This document shows, one piece after another, positions 43,401 through 51,804 of a stretch of DNA of 64,000 nt. Made by a program: the position numbers and the translations under genes. Below the pieces are notes generated by a model, which worked only from the letters and a program-made list of their open reading frames with translations, ran no database searches and was not told the origin of the DNA. Within the stretch, counting starts at the first letter, position 1; each line of letters opens with the position of its first letter. The stretch spans positions 41,345,998 through 41,409,997 of the forward strand of contig OZ007573.1 in assembly GCA_963931925.1 (NCBI GenBank), in the 5' to 3' direction. This DNA is from Onchidella celtica (lineage: Eukaryota > Mollusca > Gastropoda > Systellommatophora > Onchidiidae).

Positions 43401-45990
43401 TGCAGACCAAAATTTCCCGTCATACTTTTTAATTTTACTCATAGAAAACGCTTCTTGTTTTTCCCAGCTCTGACTCTAAATGTTGGAACACTTTCTCTTC
43501 TGTTCAACTCACGTGTGGCTCAAAATCAGCGAAAGTAGTAGAAAAATACCAAACTTCAAGGCCTTTTAGAATGTGCCCATGTACACCTTTATGTATTTCT
43601 ATGCATGATTTGATATTATGGTAGAATAAGAATTTAGGGTTCAGCAGTTAGAAAGCCTTTCATGATTAGATTGGAGACCTTACTTCCTTTATAATATGAT
43701 TTATCACAGGAAGGAGTAGCATTTCCCAGCTAAAATAGTGTGTATTTGATAATGATGTTATTATCTATTGTTCCCATGAGACGGATCAGTTCAGAATGGG
43801 CTAAGTTAAAGGACCAGGTCAAACTCTATGGTGCTGTGCCAGAACTGCAGAAAACTGTAGATTTTCTTAAAAGAACAAATCTGCAGATTTAGATTGGTGA
43901 ACGAAAGAAGAAGAAGAACAGGACCAGGAGCTCAGGTTATTGAGAGGTTCAAAACCCTAAGACAGGGCTGCTTGTAAATGTTGTAGAACCCTTTTAGTTC
44001 AGGTCACGAAGGTTTTCTAAACATTTTGAACAGTGAACAAACAGGAAAATAGTTTTGTCATTTTTAGATGTTTCAGGAGTTTTCAATGATGAAAAATTAA
44101 TATTCATGTGTGATCTGCTGATACTTTTTACGGGGTTTTATTGGCTATTTTGAATTGTAGTGTAAGATATTTTCTCTTCTGTTAAACACATTATGTTCCC
44201 CAGAAATTCTAATTTTTGTTTGGACTTATCGTTTATTCTGCAGATACTGCGGTTTGTTATCCACCGTGGAGGTCTGGAGTCAAACCAATCCTCGTATGGA
44301 GGTACGCAGTTTGTCAGAGGCTGTGCATCTCTGTGCCGAGAGGTTCCATAAAGTTGTCCTTTTGCCCCATCAGATCAGGGCCCTGTGTTCAAATGAGAGG
44401 AGAGTTTTTCTGTATGGTCCTCCAGGCTGTGGTAAAACTCTGGTCTTACATCTAAAAGCCAAAGAATGGTTGTTGGCAGGTGAAAAGGTCATTCTGATCA
44501 ACTCCAGACCAAACTCAACACAGGGTTATCCATTCGCTTACGGAGTCTTCAACCGTTTGAAAACTACAATGTCCATGAAAGGTGTTCAGGCAAACAATTT
44601 GTTTATGATTAACATTGACTCCCTGAAGTTCAAAGCCAGTGATCTGGCAGGTGTCCTTCCATCTTGCTGCATCATTATGGACGAGGTGACAGCATCTTCT
44701 CATGAAATCATTGAACATTTGTGTTGCTTGCAAGTTAGATACATTTGGTGTGCTGGGCTCTTTGAAGATGATCGGCCAGTCACAGCCCATCGTTTCACCT
44801 CCTACAAAATGAACAAAATCTTACGGTGTCCACCAATTGTTCAGTCTTTGTTGAAACACACGGAACCAGATGTTCGATTTAAACCACCATATCAGGAATA
44901 TTACCAGAGCAGTGTCTTGCTGAACAGGATTCAGAGAAGTGACTCCAAGGACTCTGATAAAGAGAATATCAAGGACGCCGGAAACAAGAAGGAAGTACCA
45001 ATTGCTTCAGAGAAAACATTGGAGAGCAAGAAAGAGCAAAAGTCATATGGAGTATCAAACAGTGAAGTAGAGGTAAAAGATGGAAATGAACCACAAAGTG
45101 AAAGTGCGGCAAGTAATGTGACAAAATCTGACCTAGTAGTTCCGAAGCATGATGCAGAATCACTCAACAAACGACTCAAGGAGAAATACGGGAAGAAGGT
45201 GGGGAGAAAAGAAGAATTAGCTTTGACTCACAGAAATCCGGAGGACAGTGAGTTTGTACATTACAACACAAGTAGTGCTCAGTTAGGTCTTGCGACAGAT
45301 GGACCACGGCCAGTCATCATTGACCATTGCAATCATGATCAGCCTGGCAATCCTATGGATTGCCGAAAATGTGCGGAGACCTTAGCTGAGTTCCTGGAGA
45401 GCATGGTCAAATCAAGCACAGGTACGATGACCCAGGGGAGGGAGCAACTGCCCAGTAAAAACAAATTTGCATTCAAAGCCAGTGGTATCAGTGGTGGTAG
45501 AACACGGTTAGGAAAAAGTCAAGACTCAGTGCTTTTGTCCAACTCATCCACTATCCATACAAAAGCTAAATTGGCAGGTCCAGCAACAGGACAGAAGCTG
45601 GGAGCTTTCTTTGACAGCAAGGCATTGACATGGTCAGATGTGTTGATTGTGGCTAGGGAAGTACAGAAGGATTGCCCTTTTGTGTCCAGCCTCCGCAAAC
45701 GTGGCATACCTTTAGAAGTCCTTCTGAGTGGAGTCACCCATGCCATAGAAACCAGCAAAGAACGCAAGCTGTTTATCACCTCATACAAGGAAGTCACTGG
45801 CATGGAGAGGGCTCTGATTGTCTTTGTGCCAGTAGACAAACATCCTAAGCTGGAAAAGGATATAGACATATCAGATTTTCCTGACCTGCAGCTAGGTCAG
45901 AGTATGCAGCGTCTGTCAGAGGAGGACAGGACTGCCTTGTGGTATGTGGCATCTCGGAGCTTGGCTTCTCTGGTTCTGATTTTGCCCTGA
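30576..45990 (+). CDS. Two-module NERD-like / SF1 helicase-type NTPase, 11 coding exons
   Basis: The exons are 30576-31475, 33208-33317, 33915-34091, 35066-35348, 36766-36959, 37305-37404, 39456-40230, 41001-41197, 42193-42453, 42911-43113 and 44244-45990. All junctions are GT..AG and phases match throughout, giving 1648 residues. Layout: disordered Pro/Gln-rich 1-290; NERD-like module 1 about 345-565; linker with Ser/acidic tracts about 589-845; NERD-like module 2 about 848-1075; NTPase about 1100-1648 with GPPGCGKT (1125-1132), IIMDE (Asp1213, Glu1214), TSYKEVTGMERALIVF (1579-1594) and YVASRS (1634-1639). There is no signal peptide or membrane segment. An in-frame TAA 18 bp upstream supports the ATG. 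I do not recognise a named orthologue. Nucleic-acid processing or sensing is inferred from the domains. Confidence 0.85.
31982..31987 (+). terminator. Possible intronic poly(A) signal in intron 1
   Basis: AATAAA 430 bp after the read-through stop of exon 1. It could end a short isoform of the gene if the first donor is not used. No transcript evidence is available here. Confidence 0.25.
32369..32444. mobile_element. 76-bp TA-flanked MITE in intron 1
   Basis: It begins TCATTGGTCGGCTGTTGGAA and ends with the near complement ...TAGCCGACCGATGA. TA lies on both sides (32367-32368, 32445-32446). It shares its ends with the larger element at 51247-51804. The TA duplication suggests a Tc1/mariner-type family. 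Confidence 0.75.
33208..33317 (+). CDS. NERD-helicase gene, coding exon 2 (residues 301-337)
   Basis: The acceptor is TCTCTCTAG (33199-33207) and the donor GTATTC (33318). It encodes TPVKQEHNQIRQSAISL and a Cys-Pro turn leading into module 1. It ends in phase 2. Confidence 0.8.
33915..34091 (+). CDS. NERD-helicase gene, coding exon 3 (residues 337-396)
   Basis: The acceptor is TTTTCTGCAG and the donor GTCAGT. It carries the first part of NERD-like module 1, with ESEKRVLGSFERFFAERQ and VFMLCHYPMFGF, the amphipathic helix and strand that precede the catalytic motif in the family. Phase 2 at both ends. Confidence 0.85.
34125..34295 (+). repeat. Intronic repeat, related copy at 35995-36185
   Basis: Shared words in the same order are TAAGTTTGC(T/C)C, TTGGTTTT(T)CCAA, GCAGC(T/C)GTGTTATG, GGTAGTTTC and TACCTCTGTC/TACATCTCTGTC. 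The copies lie in two different introns of the gene. Confidence 0.55.
35066..35348 (+). CDS. NERD-helicase gene, coding exon 4 (residues 396-490)
   Basis: It covers the position of the catalytic motif of module 1. FGRDTLTLLLL (405-415) and LVMVSVISG (423-431) stand where the family has G-E-x-D and E-x-K, so the acidic and Lys residues are lost. A helix and the strand IVAFPNL follow. It starts in phase 2 after CACAG and ends in phase 0 at AAG|GTTTGT. Confidence 0.85.
35698..35919 (+). mobile_element. TA-flanked MITE, copy A (intron 4)
   Basis: A 222-bp element with ends GTTCTTGTTT... and ...AAACAAGAAC, followed by TA (the left TA is mutated to TG). It is colinear with copy B at 36349-36569. 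The interior has CTCCATTTTCTGAAAAAC and TTTCACAGTTCCAATTTAT. Confidence 0.8.
36349..36569 (+). mobile_element. TA-flanked MITE, copy B (intron 4)
   Basis: A 221-bp element, ends GTTCTTGTTTG... and ...CAAACAAGAAC, with TA on both sides (36347-36348, 36570-36571). Diverged minus-strand copies lie at about 58988-59215 and 60219-60345, so this is a small local family. Confidence 0.85.
36766..36959 (+). CDS. NERD-helicase gene, coding exon 5 (residues 491-555)
   Basis: The exon follows TTCTGATCAG and ends at CAG|GTAAAT, phase 0 to phase 2. It encodes the C-terminal part of module 1: a strand (GNLCTLHVDDL), then Trp/Pro and helices ending VVGALLSPR. The open frame before 36766 is intron. Confidence 0.85.
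37305..37404 (+). CDS. NERD-helicase gene, coding exon 6 (residues 555-588)
   Basis: A short 100-nt exon after TTTTCCCATCAG, ending GAG|GTATAA, phase 2 to 0. It encodes the end of module 1 (LSSVSFIQDLNPID) and a Pro/Ser-rich linker. Confidence 0.8.
38970..39006. repeat. Perfect 14-bp-stem hairpin in intron 6
   Basis: AATATGGAATGGAT (38970-38983) and ATCCATTCCATATT (38993-39006) are exact complements around a nine-base loop. It abuts the left TTAA of the piggyBac-like element. Confidence 0.85.
39011..39230. mobile_element. piggyBac-like MITE in intron 6
   Basis: It has TTAA on both sides (39007-39010, 39231-39234), a left end CCCCTTCACTGCC and a right end GGCAGTGAAGGGG. The TTAA duplication with CCC-starting ends is the piggyBac signature. 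The inside has three copies of a GCCTGTA(G/A)(C/T)CCGxACxACG word and a TATGACATCAT palindrome. A third end, GGCAGTGAAGGGG before TTAA at 39333, points to a second overlapping copy. Confidence 0.8.
39456..40230 (+). CDS. NERD-helicase gene, coding exon 7 (residues 589-847), linker
   Basis: The acceptor is TTCTTCTACAG and the donor AAG|GTAACT, phase 0 to 1. The first 65 or so residues look folded (DVSQLSLTIDGVTKPFDEFMDE and VPPIHFNIQSFKKAT). The rest is low-complexity Ser/Asp/Glu- then Lys/Pro-rich sequence, so it is likely a flexible linker between the two NERD-like modules. The Leu-rich stretch open before 39456 is intron, not a signal peptide. Confidence 0.82.
41001..41197 (+). CDS. NERD-helicase gene, coding exon 8 (residues 847-912)
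   Basis: Start of module 2: GENRVISALELLSHQFGPMF and IICGYQY resemble exon 3, then MRAEHDCLIFHK with Glu904 and Asp906 at the family's G-E-x-D site (Gly replaced by Ala). Acceptor TATTGTACAG, donor AAG|GTGAGA, ending in phase 0. Confidence 0.87.
42193..42453 (+). CDS. NERD-helicase gene, coding exon 9 (residues 913-999)
   Basis: KYGAIVVCIKAIGDN places Cys920 and Lys922 at the E-x-K site, so the acidic residue is replaced by Cys while Lys is kept. A long charged helix follows and then LIALPNM, matching IVAFPNL of module 1. Acceptor CCCCCGCAG, donor AAG|GTTTGT, phase 0 at both ends. Confidence 0.87.
42911..43113 (+). CDS. NERD-helicase gene, coding exon 10 (residues 1000-1067)
   Basis: It encodes the end of module 2, with GADLFLCQEELPAKY, a Trp-Trp helix and DTRVYRQVIGR. 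It aligns with exon 5 and, like it, goes from phase 0 to phase 2. Acceptor TTTTCCTCAG, donor AG|GTGAGG. Confidence 0.87.
43149..43210 (+). mobile_element. hAT-type terminal fragment in intron 10
   Basis: CAGTGGTTCTCAACCTTTTT is the typical terminal inverted repeat of hAT (Charlie/Tip100-like) transposons. I could not find a matching right end downstream, so it is probably a truncated relic. Confidence 0.5.
44244..45990 (+). CDS. NERD-helicase gene, last exon: SF1 helicase-type NTPase (residues 1067-1648)
   Basis: One 1747-nt exon after TTATTCTGCAG holds the whole NTPase. LLPHQIRAL (Q-motif-like) is followed by Walker A GPPGCGKT and by IIMDE (Walker B). Next comes YIWCAGLFEDDRP, where an SF1 motif III usually has G-D-x-x-Q, so that site is changed. 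A roughly 170-residue charged low-complexity insert (about 1290-1460) splits the core, and motifs V/VI-like TSYKEVTGMERALIVF and LWYVASRSLASLVLI follow. ATP binding looks intact; helicase activity is unproven. Stop TGA at 45988. Confidence 0.87.
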
Positions 45991-46568
45991 AACCCACCTT
46001 ACAGCCACACCACTGTGCAACATTGTGTAGCATCATTGAATGGTCCAGGGAGTACTAGTAGCTCTACATCACAGTGCATTCGTCAAGTGATGATTTGATT
46101 AATCGATGGTCCGCTCATGCCATGAAAGCCACTCAGTGTTTTGCTTTAAGCCAGGACTGAACAGATGATGAAAACCAGATCACTACTGATCTACTACAGG
46201 CCTCAGCAATTTAGCCAAGGATAAACTAGATGTGTCAAGAACACTGCAGTCGCTGATAGATCAGCTGCTGCATTCAGACATACAGTTTTGTTTTGTTATC
46301 ATATCAACTGTAAAGACATGGAGACCAAAGAAAGACAAACATTCAAGTTAGACTGTATTGCTATTTGTAAGTTAAACTGTCACAGTGCAACTGGATTGGA
46401 TTTAACAGGACCGTCCTATATTTAGTGTGTCGGAGGGACTTAGAAATATTTTTTTTTTTCAGGTAAAGTGCAAGACAGTTGTGACATTCTGCACTCTATA
46501 CAACAATATACATACAGCACATTGAATGTTTTGTATTTGTGTTCTCTTTTCTATGGAAAACGTACTAA

Positions 46569-47242
46569 AGGGCCTATTACATGCACAGACAAAACTGATC
46601 GGTTCAGTGGATTTCAACAAATCACAATGTGTCATAGGGAAAACTCGTCAAAGAAAATGAAGATCTCACGACAGATCGAAAAAATCAGATAGTGCCTGGA
46701 AAAAATCAGTCCAACCAACGTCAGTTTTGGGGTGTGGCTAACGGAAATGCTGATTCATTGAACCTTTCAGCAGACACAATAGATTTTTATGCGACGGATT
46801 ATTTGAAATATTGATCAAATCAAAAAACCAGGTGCACTTCCCTAATCAGCGCATCAATATTAGCAAAATGGGTTGTGAGAACTCAATTGGATGCTTTGTT
46901 TTAAAAAATGTTTTAAATTTTAAAAAATAATTTCAATTCTGTCCCTGTTGATCATTTTACATTTTTCTTCATAGAAAAATAGTATAAGTGTATATAATAT
47001 TTACATCCAGTGGCTTTTGATGAAATGCTTTTATTTGTCCAATTTGCCATTTTAAAACATTAGAAAAAGATGATATATTTCGAAAATGAGTTGTTCTCAA
47101 TTTGGCAAGACATTTTGGCTCTCTACAACTCAATCCAGTGAGACAGAACTGAATGTATAATAGCAGCGTTCGATAGACAAAACTGATAGAAATTGAAATC
47201 GACAGAACTGATCATTTTTTATCGGCACGTGTAATAGGGCCT
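46569..47242. mobile_element. 674-bp TIR element, TAA duplication (Harbinger-like)
   Basis: The left end AGGGCCTATTACATGCACAG and the complement of the right end AGGCCCTATTACACGTGC agree over about 45 bp including CTGATC(G/A)(G/-)TTC. TAA flanks both ends (46566-46568, 47243-47245). The 3-bp TAA/TTA duplication is typical of PIF/Harbinger elements. It has no coding capacity. Confidence 0.72.
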
Positions 47243-47753
47243 TAACTTGTAGTTCATGACTGTTCACTAAGACTGTAATAACTCAAATTAATTTGAAAAA
47301 TCGATTTTCTTGTGAATTCAACCACATTCAAAGCTGCATCGAATGATCTTGATTCTAGACTCCTAAGCTGAAAAATCGCCGAATAACAAACTTTGAAAAA
47401 TCCGTGTTTACTAGACCAGCAATGCTAAAATAAAAGTTTTTTGCTTCTCCCGAAAAGTAGTCAAAACTGGATACTACAGTTTTGGGGAACGGTGGCGAGT
47501 GTCAGTCTGTTTCTGAATAGCGTGGATATGTTATGCCCGTTGAGATGTCCCTTATTGAAGTGGCCATGACCTTGGCAGATTTGCTTGTGTATTTCTTTGT
47601 CAAATGAGCACAGCATTCTGGTATTTGGGTGATTTTGTTGAGTGTAGTGTGTGAGCTCATTTGCCCCCAGTCACATTCCTTATCTCCAGTGCACACAAGA
47701 CAGTAATGCTGCTGAGCACATATTGTGAACATGTGGCTTCGGAGTTGAGGAAG

Positions 47754-47806
47754 GCGGGGGGGGGGGGGGGGGTGGGGGGGGGGTGGGAGGGGGGTGGGGG
47801 TGGTGG
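47754..47806 (+). repeat. Long G-rich tract, G-quadruplex-capable
   Basis: Runs of 17, 11, 6 and 5 G, among others, separated by single T or A bases. Such a tract can form stacked G-quadruplexes in DNA or RNA and is hard to sequence accurately. Confidence 0.8.
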
Positions 47807-48615
47807 AGAAGGTATCCTTTTATCTTTCAGATAGATGAAGTTAGAGGAACTGCAATTGTGACTTCAACAAATGTTCATGAAGGTGTCACATTGTCACTGC
47901 TCTAATTTAATTTCTAATTTCTAATTATTATTCACAACACAGATGTAAAGATACATTTATTTTTGTGTATGTAATAGAGAACAATGCTGTACATTTTTTT
48001 ACCTGCCCTTGACATAGATTATATGATGCTTTCATCTCGACTAAAGAACTGAAAGAACCAGTAATATGATGTGGTTAAAATGCCCCCCCCCCCCCCCCCC
48101 CCAGAGAAAAAAATTGTATTTCACAAAATCCTGCATTTGCAATCAACAACTGAAAAATAACTGCATTGTAAAATTTCCATAAGAGTGAAAAATGGATGAA
48201 TTCTGTACAAGTTTATTTTTGTTGTATTTTTGCTGTTTTCTGAAGCACGGCTTTGTGAAATACATCTGCAGTGTATTTCTTTTATTACCACATTTTAACT
48301 TTGTGTCCAGTCCTGCTGCAACCATCTCAAATCTGGCATTCATACTGATATGTGAAATACTTTTATGTAAGCACTGTGCATGCCAAGTAACTCCATCTTG
48401 TATGTACATGTATTCCCATCTGTGTGAACCGATATAGGTCACATTTAATAGCTCTTTTGTCCGCAACCTTATCATTTCAGAGAATATTCTAATCAGTATT
48501 ACAATTGAGTTTGGAGAACTCATATTTCTCTGTGTATATATATAATTTACATCTCATACATTTTGCTGTCTTTGTACATCATTTTATATAATATACATTG
48601 TATGACATAGTGTAC

Positions 48616-48621
48616 AATAAA
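48616..48621 (+). terminator. Candidate poly(A) signal AATAAA
   Basis: Canonical hexamer followed within 40 bp by a GT/T-rich stretch. It could end the transcript of the helicase gene 2.6 kb after its stop codon. Confidence 0.35.
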
Positions 48622-48640
48622 GGGGTCACCAGTTGTGAAA

Positions 48641-51246
48641 TATTTTATTTTTTTATTGCTTTCATTTGATGAAATTAGTAGCCAGAAGACTCTCTTACCA
48701 AGGCTTCATAAATTTATATGTTATTATTATACATTTATAAAACAATGCAATAGCCATACCGTTAACTGAACACAACTGTTGGTTTAACAATGCAAATTAA
48801 CAATGCTGATCCAAAAATATAACATTAACAATGCAGATTTTTAACAATGCAGTGTCCATTGGTTTAACAATGCCATGCCCATGATTTAAGGGGCCCAAGA
48901 AAGAACAGTGTTCTTGCAATAAAAATCAAACAGCAGTGCTGCAGCTGGATGTTACAAGATTATCTAATCTCTCAATCTAGTAATCGTTACTTGATCATGG
49001 CTACTTGTTTAGGTTCCAAACTCTTATTATGCCAGCTTGGGACGTTACACTGATTTACTCCTGTAAGCCGCTGGTTCATCTGCAAAACATTTAGTTCAAA
49101 TAACACTGAGAAGAAAGTTTCAGTGATTTGGTGTCTATTCTAAGTAAATATATTTCTTGTATTTCTATGTTGAGGATGGCATGATAAATTGTCATATCTT
49201 GATTTTTACAAATTTTTCAGGAGAAGGCATAAAACTGCAAAACTTTTTTTTATGATATTTTAAAACTGCCATTTGACCCGCAGTTTTCAGGTGTAAACAC
49301 CAACTTAGAACACACCTGAGCACTGTTGAAGTTGACAAGCATGTAAAATATCTCAATTCTTTTTACAAAGTCAAGTTACAGAAGTTTACCATATGACTTT
49401 GGATATGGATATGGCCCTATATCTGATCACTGACTTTCACAAAGGGCAGTATCAGGGCTGTTTATCCTTAGAAAAAGTAGCTTGAAGTAAATCTGTCATG
49501 GTATGTATCACTGAATGGCAAAATTTACAATCAACACCTTTCATTGACATTTACATTTATATGTACATTTTGTCACTATCTCAGTCAATAATTTTAAATG
49601 TTGACATATAAGTAGCTAGAGATGGATACTCTTATCAAATCAAATGTTATTCTGATCTGAATCTTTTTTAATGTGTGCCTTAATAATATTTTTTTCTCAT
49701 GTGGTCACTCTTGTGCTACAAAAATGTATAGTCTTTCGTAACATATTTTTAAGTGGAAAATTGGATTTATAAAATAATTTCATCCTTCGGTGACAGAAAG
49801 TCGGGGCATAAGCAGTCTCTTTCTTTGGAGACATCAGACTGTTCCAGCAGGGAATTGATGCGGACAAACATGGCCGATACATGGACTTCCGCGGAAATAT
49901 GCGGATATGGAATCTGTGATAAAATAAATATTTAATTGGCAGCAAAAATATTCAAGTCCAAGTTCTTCGGAAGGGACAGTTTGCAAGTGAAGGTGAAGAG
50001 AGAAACTATAACTAATAGTTTCTGTGTTTTGCCTTCACTGGAAAACTGTTCCCACTGAAGCATTTTTCTTTGTTTAACATGAACTGTGTCTCTAGTCCTA
50101 CATTGTCAATATTATACAGCAACGGCACGTGAAAAATAAACATTTGCAGGGAAACAAGTAATAACTCTCTCACAGTTTTTAATATGTGAATTGAAGCCGT
50201 GATGGAAATTTAGTTTCGCTGAATTTGATTGATGTTTTATTTTCTTGTACATTCAATGCACGTGTGCAGCCTCATCATATACTGTCATAAATATGTAAAT
50301 CCAATTTAAAATATAATAAGTTCTGCATTGAAATCGCGCATCCAACTTCATGATTTCATTAAATACAACCCACTTATCATGGAAACCTTTGTAATTGTAT
50401 CAATAGCTGTATCTTTCCCTCTTACTTTATTAAAATATTTACTCATGGATTGAAATCGTAGTGATTTTTATTTAGAAACAAAACTCTGGACTAACGCACA
50501 ATGAGATTGAATATATTCATTTCAACATGCCTGTACATACAGCTGGGAGAAAATGCTGTGTCAAATACATGTTCTTTCCTGACACTGTGTCGTATTTGTT
50601 TTTTATTTTATGGTATTGTTTTTTGTGAAAGTGTAGGATTATTCATTAAAGTTTCATTTTTTTCATTGTCTTTATCACATGATGCCATTAATGAGCCCAC
50701 TGGATATTGTACTGAGGTGGGCTTGAAATGTTGTAAAAATGGGAATATGGGATCCAGATCATTTAAAATTATCTTTGAGTGATGGTGACACAACTGTGAA
50801 ACATAGAAATTTTACAATTTTTTTTGGACACTATTTATGGTGTCTCGTGAGTTATTACTTCAAGTGACCGGGACAACATCATTGTTCAGGTTCAGTGCAA
50901 GAAATGAGTGATTATCTTCATTTTCACAAATAAGGAGATAACCACTTCTTACACTGAATCAAAAATATGAATGAAATGTTTTCAGAATTGTGTCACGATG
51001 AGATGAATAATTTTTTAATCTTTATGTCTCAAGACTTATTTGAGTCACAGAATTTGGAGTGTTTGCACATTTTGCTTCACATTTTTGGTGGAATTGCCGG
51101 TATATGTAGGGTGTCATGGTGACCCAGTTTCCCCATGTTCATCTAAAGTTATTCCTCTCTAGCTTTAGCTTTTCCCCATACAGTTTTATTGTTTTTTCAC
51201 TGAATACTCATGTACACGTAAATATTAAAACATGATGATAAATTTA
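48641..51246. other. Intergenic, no gene seen
   Basis: AT-rich DNA. The word TTAACAATGC is repeated five times at 48784-48873. Otherwise I see no supported feature. Confidence 0.45.
48784..48873 (+). repeat. Five copies of TTAACAATGC
   Basis: Exact copies start at 48784, 48797, 48825, 48841 and 48864, with irregular spacing of 13 to 28 bp. Confidence 0.85.
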
Positions 51247-51804
51247 TCATAGGTCGGCTGTTGGAATCACGGTAAAACTTAACTAAGACTGTTGCTAGGA
51301 GATTGTAGTCTACTTACAAAGCCGGTGCCGGCATGTTGGAATTTTGGGATTTTTCTCATGTTTTCCTGTTCCTGATCCTATTTGAGGTAGGATTGAGCAC
51401 CTAGTTCTCTTGGATAAGGACGAAAAACTCTGAGGGCCCGCGTGCATGCTACGCACGTTAAAGATACCTTGGCAGTTGAAAATCAAACAGAGTAGGCAGA
51501 ACAGGCAAAATTAAATAAAATTCATCCCCCCCCCCCCCCCCCCCCCCCCAAAAACACCAAAAAACTCCAACTGGCGCTGCACTGTGACGACGATGTGTCT
51601 GCTCCAGTTGTAACTGGGCTGCAATGGCATAAAGGCAAATTTCCCATATGGGATTAAAGAAATACATGTATACAAAATACAAAAAAATACAAATACTGAG
51701 TCATGTTCACTGCTCAGCTATAACTTTCTATGTACAATACTGCAATCCTTTAACAACAGGTTTTGAGTTTAGTTTTTAACAAGGTTCCAACAGCCAACTA
51801 ATGA
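51247..51804. mobile_element. TA-flanked TIR element carrying SINE sequence
   Basis: The ends TCATAGGTCGGCTGTTGGAA and (complement of the right end) TCATTAGTTGGCTGTTGGAA match each other and the 76-bp MITE at 32369. TA lies on both sides (51245-51246, 51805-51806). The inside contains a SINE body (about 51380-51700) with a C-run of about 25 at 51525-51549, so a SINE appears to have inserted into, or been captured by, the MITE. Confidence 0.75.
51380..51700 (+). mobile_element. SINE body and tail, no clear tRNA head
   Basis: GAGCACCTAG, TAAGGACGAAAAACTC and TTAAAGATACCTTGGCAGTT reproduce the central domain of the minus-strand SINE at 21.9 kb. The tail has AAAGGCAAATTTCCCATATG and GGATTAAAGAAATACATGTA, and the tail recurs inverted at 52120-52200. 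Confidence 0.75.

Larger units (their letters stand above)
45991..48640 (+). other. Downstream / 3' UTR region of the NERD-helicase gene
   Basis: There is no further coding. It holds a TIR element (46569-47242), a very G-rich tract (47754-47806) and a C-run (48084-48102). AATAAA words occur near 47429 and at 48616, so the 3' UTR end is uncertain. Confidence 0.45.
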
